Shown here piece by piece: positions 1 through 6,632 of a DNA stretch of 6,632 bases. The DNA comes from an uncultured Oscillospiraceae bacterium (GTDB lineage: Bacteria; Bacillota; Clostridia; Oscillospirales; Oscillospiraceae), in contig CAKTNP010000048.1 of the NCBI GenBank assembly GCA_934589155.1, positions 1-6,632 on the forward strand, read 5' to 3'. The stretch's first letter is position 1. Each line of letters starts with the position of its first letter. Position numbers and translations under genes: made by a program. The notes below the pieces were generated by a model. It was not told the DNA's origin and searched no databases. It saw only the letters and a program-made list of their open reading frames with translations.

Positions 1-2196
<2,196 letters not shown>

Positions 2197-2210
2197 TTCC
2201 CGCCTTCCTT

Positions 2211-2242
2211 CCCGCCCCAGGTCTCCCTGGGGCGGGATTTTT
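2211..2242 (+). terminator. Rho-independent terminator of the PFOR gene
   Basis: A perfect 11-bp stem (cccgccccagg / cctggggcggg) with a 4-base loop (tctc) is followed by attttt. It starts 14 bases after the PFOR stop codon. Read on the minus strand it has no T-tract, so it should act only on plus-strand transcripts. Confidence 0.93.
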
Positions 2243-2269
2243 ATCACACCGAACCGGAAAGGAGACGCC

Positions 2270-2434
2270 ATGGAACTGACCTTTACCTGCACCGTCCGGG
2301 AGATCGACGGCGACTATGCCCTGCTGCTGTCCGACAGCGGCACGGAGCGGCCCGTGGCCCTGGCCCTGCTGCCGGAGGACGTAAGGCCCGGCGACACCCT
2401 GGTCTTTGAGAACTTTGAGTACCGGAAAGCATAA
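2270..2434 (+). CDS. Small DUF3006-like protein, 54 residues
   Basis: The ATG at 2270 has a strong ribosome site, AAAGGAG at 2258-2264, with a 5-base spacer. The protein begins MELTFTCTVREIDGDYALLL and ends FENFEYRKA. It is acidic, has no signal peptide or membrane segment, and looks like one small beta domain. The pattern 'I-D-G-D-Y-A-L-L' followed by 'LP-ED-V-R-PGDTL' resembles DUF3006 proteins, small Firmicute proteins of unknown function; this is recognition by eye and could be convergence of a short sequence. Only 27 bases separate the PFOR terminator from the ATG, so there is no room for a separate promoter after the terminator. Expression probably depends on read-through from PFOR or a promoter inside the PFOR 3' end. 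The stop codon overlaps the first bases of the next hairpin. Confidence 0.8.
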   Translation: MELTFTCTVREIDGDYALLLSDSGTERPVALALLPEDVRPGDTLVFENFEYRKA

Positions 2435-2468
2435 AAAGGACGGGATACTTTCGTATCCCGTCCTTTTT
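2433..2468. terminator. Bidirectional terminator between converging genes
   Basis: A perfect 16-bp inverted repeat (aaaaaggacgggatac / gtatcccgtccttttt) encloses a 4-base loop, tttc. It has A-rich and T-rich flanks on both sides, so it makes a standard intrinsic terminator in either direction. It serves the DUF3006-like gene on the plus strand, whose TAA at 2432-2434 overlaps the stem base. On the minus strand it serves the RACo-like gene, which stops 8 bases away. Read on the minus strand the loop is GAAA closed by C-G, a stable GNRA tetraloop. Confidence 0.95.
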
Positions 2469-2476
2469 ATATTCTC

Positions 2477-3997
2477 TCAGGTGCGGAGCAGCCCCCGGCG
2501 GAGCAGCTCCGCCCTGACGGTGGGGTACCGGTCCAGGTCCGTGTGAGGAATTGCCATGGCCGCCCGCATCCGGTCCACGAAGGTGGCCACCTCGCCGAAC
2601 TGCACATAGTCCATCTTTTCCAGGATCCCCGGCAGCCGCTCCACCAGCGCCCGGTCCAGAAGCAGGGCCTGGGCTCCGTCCAGGGAGCTGTTCCCGGCGC
2701 TGACGATCCTCTCCCGGGGCAGGTCCGGATACAGGCCGATGGTGACGGCGGACTCTTTATCCAGATAGGTGCCGAAGGCCCCGGCCACATAAAACCTTTC
2801 CACCTCCGACAGAGGCAGGCCCACGGATTCCAGCATATACTCCACCATGGTATTGGCCGCCGCCTTGGTCCGGAGGAAGGCGTCCACGTCGCTCTGCCAG
2901 AAGGTAAGGCCCGGGGCGTATTCGACGCCCCACTGGCCGTTCTCCCGGACCAGGCCCCCGGATTCCGGCACGAAGCGGCCCATAAAGTCCAGCTTGCCGT
3001 TCAGGAACAGCTGGGCGATAAGGTCCACGATGCCGCTGCCGCAGAGGCCCTTGGGGGCCCCGCCGCCGATAACCGTCAGGTTAAATTTCCCGTCAATGAG
3101 CTTCACGTAGGACACGGCGCCCTCCACGGCCCGCATACCGGTCTTGACCACGCCGCCCTCCAGGGCAGGGCCCGCGGCGCCGGCCCCCGCCAGGAGGAAA
3201 TCCCGGCTGCCCACCACCAGCTCCCCGTTGGTACCGATGTCCAAAAATACGGAAATACCGGGGCGGTCCGGGATGCCGGTGGCGATCATGCCGCTGATAA
3301 TGTCTCCCCCCAGGTAATTGGCCCGGCAAGGATACAGAAATACGTTGCCGCAAATGGGCAGCCCCAGCTCCCGGGCAGAGAAAAAGCCGAATTGCAGGTC
3401 CGCGGGGGCATAGGGGGCGGCAAAAACCCCGAAGGGCTCCAGGCCCAAAAGCAGGTGCATCATGGTGGTGTTTCCCGCAATGACCATGGCGGCGCACCGC
3501 TCCATAGGCAGACCGGAGGCCCGCTCCAGAGCCTTCAGCCCCTCCCGGAAGGTGTCCAGGGTGGCCTGTCGGAGCTCCTCCCGCTTTTCCTCACTGTCCT
3601 TGCAGTAGAACACCCGGTTCAGGATATCCTCGCCGTAGGCGATCTGGCGGTTGTACACGCTGTCCCGGGCCAGGACCCGGCCCGTGTTCAGGTCCAACAG
3701 CCGCAGGCACAGGGTAGTGCTGCCCAGGTCCGCCGCCACGCCGAAGTGGGCCACAGTGGTGTCCCCGGGCTCCAGATCCACCAGGTCCCAGCCCTCCCGG
3801 CTCCGGCTCAGGGCGGCGGTAACCCGCCAATCCCCCCGGCGCAGGGTGGCATACAACCGCCGCAAAACAGGCAAAGTCATAGAGACCCTGCCCAATTCCC
3901 GGGGCAGGGCCTCTATGACCCGCTGGCGGTCCGGCCTGGGGTCCGCCTCGGTGGGCGGGTCCAGGACCAGATAAATTTTTCTGCTCAATGGCTTCAC
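2477..3997 (-). CDS. RACo/RamA-like ASKHA ATPase (DUF4445) lacking the N-terminal ferredoxin domain
   Basis: Members of this family use ATP and a [2Fe-2S] domain to reduce inactive Co(II) corrinoid proteins of methyltransferase systems. The 506 residues contain the linker (about 5-80, SRKIYLVLDPPTEADPRPD), the RACo middle domain, and the C-terminal ASKHA domain. Visible ASKHA motifs are DLGSTT (90-95), GNTTMMH (175-181), DIGTNGELVVG (253-263), AGAAGPALEGG (272-282), GLCGSGIVDL (317-326), VAGAFGTYLD (404-413) and GNSSLDGA (435-442). Usual members carry about 90-130 further N-terminal residues with a Cys-rich ferredoxin domain; here the reading frame begins at the linker, with no such cysteines. 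The start is GTG at 3997, giving a GTGA overlap with the upstream stop. A GGAGGGGGAG site at 4006-4015 lies 8 bases before it. It is the last gene of a three-gene operon. The fold is confident; corrinoid activation by this protein is inference only. Confidence 0.9.
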   Translation of the reverse strand: MKPLSRKIYLVLDPPTEADPRPDRQRVIEALPRELGRVSMTLPVLRRLYATLRRGDWRVTAALSRSREGWDLVDLEPGDTTVAHFGVAADLGSTTLCLRLLDLNTGRVLARDSVYNRQIAYGEDILNRVFYCKDSEEKREELRQATLDTFREGLKALERASGLPMERCAAMVIAGNTTMMHLLLGLEPFGVFAAPYAPADLQFGFFSARELGLPICGNVFLYPCRANYLGGDIISGMIATGIPDRPGISVFLDIGTNGELVVGSRDFLLAGAGAAGPALEGGVVKTGMRAVEGAVSYVKLIDGKFNLTVIGGGAPKGLCGSGIVDLIAQLFLNGKLDFMGRFVPESGGLVRENGQWGVEYAPGLTFWQSDVDAFLRTKAAANTMVEYMLESVGLPLSEVERFYVAGAFGTYLDKESAVTIGLYPDLPRERIVSAGNSSLDGAQALLLDRALVERLPGILEKMDYVQFGEVATFVDRMRAAMAIPHTDLDRYPTVRAELLRRGLLRT

Positions 3998-4878
3998 TGC
4001 CGACGCTCCCCCTCCGGCTTATCCTCTCCGGCGCCTCCGGCAGACACCGGGGATTCCATGACCTGGGGAATGAAGTTTTTGGCAATCTTTCCCTTGCCCT
4101 TTCCTTCATATTTCAGATAGAAGTAGCCGATGACGGAAAACACCGTGGCGCCGATAAAGTTCACAAACAGATCCTCCATGGTATCGATGAGACCGATGTC
4201 CAGATAGCCCCCCAGTCCCAAAGCCACCTGGGTGCCGTCGGACTTCACCAGGATCACGTCCTGGATGTCGGAAATGGTCCGGGGGATATTCAGGCCGTTG
4301 GGGTCGAATTTCACGGAGCTGATGGAATGAATGATGGTATCCTTCTGCATGTCGCCGCCGAACCAGGCGTCCACCGACCGCTCGAAGAACTCCCACAAAA
4401 TCCCCACGGTCATGGAGAAGCAGAAGGCCATCACTGCCACGTAGAAAGGCGAAAGGCTCATGGCCACCCGCTTATCCTTATTCAGGATATTCACCAGGGA
4501 GAAGCCGATGGCGGCGCAGAGAAAGCCGTTGGTGGTGTGGACCACCTTGTCCCATCCGGGGACGTTCAGATACCAAGCCTGAATCTCACCCAAAATCTCC
4601 GCCGCATAGATAAACAGCAGCACCACGATCTCCAGGGTGTCCGGCAGGTCGATATGGAGCCGCCGCTCGATGATGGAAGGCAGCATGAACAGCACCAGGG
4701 TCAGCAGGCACAGGAACACGTTTTCATAGTTCCGGTTGAAAATCTGGGCAATCATGACGAGAATCACGGACAGCCGCAGGATCACATAGGCCGCCGTCAC
4801 CTTTTTCTTGTTCTCGATTTGGCGGTATTCCTGGCCAGGCAGCTCCTTCCGAGGTTTTTTTACCTTTTTTTCTTTCAC
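3994..4878 (-). CDS. Polytopic membrane protein, YjdF/DUF2238-like, 294 residues
   Basis: The start is GTG at 4878, preceded by GAGGTGA at 4883-4889, which overlaps the upstream stop codon; the ATG two bases before (4880) runs straight into TGA. The N-terminus is very basic (KEKKVKKPRK). About six hydrophobic segments are visible near residues 29-46, 53-70, 82-98, 115-132, 143-163 and 236-255. A soluble loop of roughly 70 residues lies before the last segment, and a charged tail follows it. Conserved-looking polar motifs are PGWDKVVH (107-114, His in a membrane context), LWEFFE (161-166), GDMQKDTIIHS (175-185) and GYLDIGLIDTMEDL (224-237). The Trp-Asp...His and Trp-Glu patterns fit the DUF2238/YjdF group of inner-membrane proteins, whose function is unknown. 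This assignment rests on recalled family pattern, not alignment. Its stop overlaps the start of the RACo-like gene, so the two are probably translationally coupled. Confidence 0.85.
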   Translation of the reverse strand: MKEKKVKKPRKELPGQEYRQIENKKKVTAAYVILRLSVILVMIAQIFNRNYENVFLCLLTLVLFMLPSIIERRLHIDLPDTLEIVVLLFIYAAEILGEIQAWYLNVPGWDKVVHTTNGFLCAAIGFSLVNILNKDKRVAMSLSPFYVAVMAFCFSMTVGILWEFFERSVDAWFGGDMQKDTIIHSISSVKFDPNGLNIPRTISDIQDVILVKSDGTQVALGLGGYLDIGLIDTMEDLFVNFIGATVFSVIGYFYLKYEGKGKGKIAKNFIPQVMESPVSAGGAGEDKPEGERRQ

Positions 4879-4887
4879 ATTGTCACC

Positions 4888-5247
4888 TCAAAAGCCAAAC
4901 TGATTCATGACCAGCAGCAGCACCGGGATAGCCAGAGACAAAAGGCCCACCAGCCAGGGGTACACGCACTTCCTGGACAAAAACATGAGAACGATGCAGA
5001 CAAACGTCAGGCCGAAGGGGGCCCAGACTGCCAGCTCCTTGGGATACATCCGGGCAAAGGTACCCGCATCCGTCAGGGAGATGCCCACCTGGTTCGGCAA
5101 CTCGGCGTAATTCTTAGCCGCTTCATACACGGCGGCGGCCAAGAGGGGCACCGCCAAGAACACCTTTCGCATCCGGTACAAAAACGCCAGGATCTTGCCC
5201 GTTACCCCGGCCACGTCCTTCCAATTGTGCTTTGCAGTTCCATTCAT
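4888..5247 (-). CDS. Three-helix membrane protein of unknown function, 119 residues, first gene of the operon
   Basis: The start chosen is ATG at 5247 (MNGTAKHNWKDVAGVTGK...). It has GGAAGGAG at 5257-5264 with a 9-base spacer and lies about 34 bases after the predicted transcription start. The frame is open further upstream to 5430, but that extension would run across the promoter and is rejected. The protein has a short amphipathic N-terminus and a basic turn (YRMRK, 24-28). Hydrophobic segments follow at about 29-45, 72-90 and 95-115. A 25-residue loop with LPNQVGISLTDAGTFARMYP lies between the first two. I do not recognise the family. It ends 9 bases before the next gene's GTG, and its TGA forms part of that gene's ribosome site, so it is clearly co-transcribed. 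A role as a small partner of the YjdF-like protein is inference from position. Confidence 0.85.
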   Translation of the reverse strand: MNGTAKHNWKDVAGVTGKILAFLYRMRKVFLAVPLLAAAVYEAAKNYAELPNQVGISLTDAGTFARMYPKELAVWAPFGLTFVCIVLMFLSRKCVYPWLVGLLSLAIPVLLLVMNQFGF

Positions 5248-5287
5248 TTGTGGGATCTCCTTCCACAGCAGACAATATTCTTTCAGC

Positions 5288-5316
5288 ATCATACCACAAT
5301 TTCCCTTCCTTCGCAA
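5288..5316 (-). promoter_or_regulatory. Sigma-A promoter of the membrane/RACo-like operon
   Basis: On the minus strand, -35 TTGCGA (5316-5311) is separated by exactly 17 bases from -10 TATGAT (5293-5288). An extended -10 TG precedes it (TGGTATGAT). Transcription would start near 5281, leaving a leader of about 34 bases before the ATG at 5247. No other minus-strand promoter this good was seen in the region. Confidence 0.85.
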
Positions 5317-5329
5317 GAGTGCCGTCCCC

Positions 5330-5361
5330 TTTTGGGGCAAAAACCGCGTTTTGACCCAAAA
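5330..5361. repeat. Imperfect 13-bp inverted repeat just upstream of the operon promoter
   Basis: The arms ttttggggcaaaa (5330-5342) and ttttgacccaaaa (5349-5361) pair at 12 of 13 positions around a 6-base centre (accgcg). The inner edge lies 14 bases upstream of the -35 hexamer. This is the position and size of an operator for a dimeric activator or repressor. There is no T-tract placed to make it a terminator. Its role is inference. Confidence 0.55.
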
Positions 5362-5403
5362 ACCCGGAATACGCCCCGGCTTAGTATAAGGTATTTGTGC
5401 GAA

Positions 5404-5433
5404 AAAATGCCGCCGGAGGTCCAGCGGCATTTT
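5404..5433 (-). terminator. Intrinsic terminator-like hairpin, probably for minus-strand transcripts of the decarboxylase
   Basis: A perfect 10-bp stem (aaaatgccgc / gcggcatttt) encloses a 10-base loop. Read on the minus strand the GC core is followed by six T residues (complement of 5402-5407). Read on the plus strand the tract is shorter (tttta). It lies between the two oppositely facing promoters. The nearest minus-strand gene upstream is the PLP decarboxylase ending at 5669. A transcript ended here would run antisense through the whole small gene at 5501-5674. On the plus strand no gene ends just before it. Confidence 0.65.
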
Positions 5434-5434
5434 A

Positions 5435-5464
5435 TTGTACCATTTATAGGATATTTTGTATGCT
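5435..5464 (+). promoter_or_regulatory. Candidate promoter of the 57-residue membrane protein
   Basis: TTGTAC (5435-5440) and TATGCT (5459-5464) are separated by 18 bases. Both are fair rather than strong matches to sigma-A elements. Transcription would start near 5471, giving a leader of about 30 bases that carries the ribosome site. An alternative -10, TAGGAT, overlaps at 5464-5469. Confidence 0.5.
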
Positions 5465-5501
5465 AGGATAGGCCCACAAAAGAAAGGGAGGTCCTATCCT
5501 A
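5447..5501. repeat. Three TAGGATA heptamers, two direct and one inverted, spanning promoter and start codon
   Basis: TAGGATA occurs at 5447-5453 and 5464-5470 on the plus strand, 17 bases apart. The inverted form TATCCTA lies at 5495-5501, ending on the A of the start codon. The second and third copies extend to a perfect 9-bp inverted repeat (5464-5472 / 5493-5501) with a 20-base interior that holds the ribosome site. This could be operator DNA or, if transcribed from further upstream, an RNA hairpin at the start codon. Confidence 0.5.
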
Positions 5502-5674
5502 TGAAAAATACCGTTTCTCTCACCGCCAGCAGCAAGCGCATCCGGCACCTGTACCTGTCCAAAAACCGCCCTGTCCTGGCCTTTGCCCGATGGGCCGCCA
5601 TGGGCCGAAATCTGTTGGGCGGGCTGCTCTTCGGCCTGGTTCTGGCCGGGCTCCTGCTCCTGCTGCTGTTATAA
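5501..5674 (+). CDS. Small basic single-pass membrane protein, 57 residues, unknown function
   Basis: ATG at 5501 follows AAAGGGAGG (5483-5491) with a 9-base spacer. An in-frame TTG at 5456 would lie upstream of the expected transcription start and is rejected. Residues 1-36 are strongly basic (SSKRIRHLYLSKNRP, then FARWAAMGRN). Residues 39-57 form one very hydrophobic helix that runs to the last residue and ends in seven leucines. This is the layout of a tail-anchored protein with the N-terminus inside the cell. I do not recognise the family. Its own ribosome site and candidate promoter support a real gene. Its last 6 bases overlap the end of the decarboxylase gene on the other strand (TTA/TAA at 5669-5674). 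Confidence 0.75.
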   Translation: MKNTVSLTASSKRIRHLYLSKNRPVLAFARWAAMGRNLLGGLLFGLVLAGLLLLLLL

Positions 5675-6632
5675 AAACAGGCGGAAGTAGTCCTCATCCG
5701 TCTCCCTGCGGCGGATCAGCCGGATCTCATCCCCCTCCAGCAGGACCACCGGGCAGCGAAGCCGCCCGCCGTGGTTGGAGGCCATGGAACGGGTGAAGGC
5801 ACCGGTATCATGAAAGATGAGAATGTCCCCGGGCCGGGTCTCCGGCAGCACGTGCTGTCGGCCATAGCGATCCATCTTTTCCATGGTAGGGCCCTCCACA
5901 TAATAGGTCCAGCGACCCGCCAGGCCGCTGTTGCCCAAAAGGGAAATGTGATAATCCACGCCGGTCATGGCAGACCTTGGCAGGTCCGACAGGGAGGCAT
6001 CCACCCCCAGAATATTCCTCTGGCCCGTGCGGGTCCATTGGACCCGGGTCAGCAGGATCCCCGCGGGCCCGGCCAGAAATCTGCCGAATTGGGTATGGAG
6101 GCTCAGCTTCTCCCGGCCGGTCTCCCGAAAGGCGTTGTGGACCAACTCCGCCTCCCGATTCAGGTCGATCTCCGGCCGTTTTCGGTCCGGCACCGCCAGA
6201 CCGCCGCCGATGTCACACCAGTCTACCCGCCTTCCGGCCCGCTGCTCCACCTCCGGCAGAAGCTCCAGCAGGATGCGGCTCTCGGCGGCCAGGTATCCGG
6301 AGGCGGCCTCGTTATTGGACAGCTGCAAGTACAGGCCCAGCTCATCCAGAGGCTCCCGGCTCAGAAGCTCCGCCGCCGTCAAAAGCTCCTGCCGGGTCAT
6401 GCCAAACCGGGAGGGCACGGCATGGGTCCGCTGGCGGCTCCGCAGGGAGATCTTTTCATCGGGTTGAAACCGAAGGCCCACCCGGCGGGGGACCAGGCCG
6501 CGCTCCCTGTAAAACCCGAGCTGCTCCAGGCTGTTGAGGATCTCCAGGCAGCCCAGGGCCCGGGCCGTTTCCGTATCCCGCTCCGAGGGGTACACCGCCC
6601 GGAACAGGATCTGGTCCGGCTTGGCCCCGGCC
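5669..6632 (-). CDS. Divergent fold-type III PLP decarboxylase (diaminopimelate decarboxylase-like), C-terminal 320 residues (5' truncated)
   Basis: Canonical relatives remove CO2 from diaminopimelate, ornithine or arginine using pyridoxal phosphate. The frame stays open to base 6632 and the residues before 6595 (GAKPDQILFRAV) continue the family pattern, so the GTG at 6595 is internal. The N-terminus, including the PLP lysine, lies outside the window. Seen, numbered from 6595: SRFGM near 62-66, the glycine-rich phosphate loop WCDIGGGLAVP (126-136), FGR (170-172), and the barrel end GDILIFHDTGAFTRSM (257-271), SNHGGRLRCP and LIRRRET. Several usual active-site positions differ: HIGS reads QLSN (91-94), EPGR reads QFGR (169-172), CES-D reads MEKMD (238-242), and GAY reads GAF (265-267). 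So the fold is confident but the substrate, and even the activity, is not. The gene ends with TAA at 5671-5669, overlapping the small plus-strand gene by 6 bases. Confidence 0.85.
   Translation of the reverse strand, partial: AGAKPDQILFRAVYPSERDTETARALGCLEILNSLEQLGFYRERGLVPRRVGLRFQPDEKISLRSRQRTHAVPSRFGMTRQELLTAAELLSREPLDELGLYLQLSNNEAASGYLAAESRILLELLPEVEQRAGRRVDWCDIGGGLAVPDRKRPEIDLNREAELVHNAFRETGREKLSLHTQFGRFLAGPAGILLTRVQWTRTGQRNILGVDASLSDLPRSAMTGVDYHISLLGNSGLAGRWTYYVEGPTMEKMDRYGRQHVLPETRPGDILIFHDTGAFTRSMASNHGGRLRCPVVLLEGDEIRLIRRRETDEDYFRLFL

Noticed and set aside
2543..4120. A 525-codon plus-strand open frame antisense to the RACo-like gene
   Set aside because: The minus-strand product has clear ASKHA motifs. 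The antisense product is rich in His, Gln, Pro and Gly with no recognisable motifs, as expected when GC-rich codons are read backwards.
5248..5430. N-terminal extension of the 119-residue membrane protein to 180 residues
   Set aside because: The extension would contain the sigma-A promoter and lie partly in the terminator-like hairpin. The ATG at 5247 has a strong ribosome site and correct spacing.
3988..5466. A 492-codon plus-strand open frame antisense to the two membrane protein genes
   Set aside because: It crosses two well-supported genes with good ribosome sites and the operon promoter. Its translation is low-complexity and rich in His and Gln, with no motif or ribosome site of its own.
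5666..5680. Small inverted repeat ctgtt/aacag at the overlap of the two converging genes, considered as a terminator
   Set aside because: The stem has only 5 bp with few GC pairs and no T-tract beyond it, so it is too weak to end transcription.
5967..6537. Two plus-strand open frames antisense to the PLP decarboxylase
   Set aside because: Both are Arg/Pro/Ser-rich with no motif, while the minus strand shows the GGG and LIRRRET family signatures.

Overview
The window looks like a piece of chromosome from an anaerobic, GC-rich Firmicute, most likely a gut clostridium of the Oscillospiraceae type. This is inference from three things: an oxygen-sensitive one-chain pyruvate:ferredoxin oxidoreductase (PFOR), an ASKHA protein of the RACo/RamA (DUF4445) family, and codons strongly ending in C or G combined with AGGAGG-like ribosome sites. 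No rRNA, tRNA, CRISPR array, insertion sequence or phage gene was seen.

Layout: (1) 1-2196, plus strand: the C-terminal 731 residues of PFOR, cut by the left edge, closed by a strong hairpin terminator at 2211-2242. (2) 2270-2434, plus: a 54-residue DUF3006-like protein directly behind that terminator, with its stop codon inside a perfect 16-bp bidirectional terminator (2433-2468). (3) 2477-5247, minus: a compact three-gene operon read right to left. It encodes a 119-residue three-helix membrane protein, a 294-residue YjdF/DUF2238-like membrane protein, and a 506-residue RACo-like ASKHA ATPase that lacks the usual N-terminal ferredoxin domain. The last two genes overlap by 4 bases. A good sigma-A promoter lies at 5288-5316, with a long inverted repeat just upstream of it. 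(4) 5248-5500: a regulatory region holding that promoter, a terminator-like hairpin, a candidate plus-strand promoter and three copies of TAGGATA. (5) 5501-5674, plus: a 57-residue basic, single-helix membrane protein. (6) 5669-6632, minus: most of a divergent fold-type III PLP decarboxylase (LysA-like), cut by the right edge and overlapping the small gene tail to tail by 6 bases.

How the genes work together: PFOR is central fermentative metabolism, making acetyl-CoA, CO2 and reduced ferredoxin from pyruvate. The minus-strand operon is the least explained part. RACo proteins normally use a built-in [2Fe-2S] domain plus ATP to reactivate Co(II) corrinoid proteins. Here that domain is absent and the gene is translationally coupled to a polytopic membrane protein, with no corrinoid protein or methyltransferase in view. 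The decarboxylase keeps the fold signatures but has lost several residues typical of diaminopimelate decarboxylase, so its substrate is open. No defence system, biosynthetic cluster or mobile element is visible. The candidates for something undescribed are the headless RACo/membrane operon, the divergent decarboxylase, and the repeat-rich control region of the small membrane protein.
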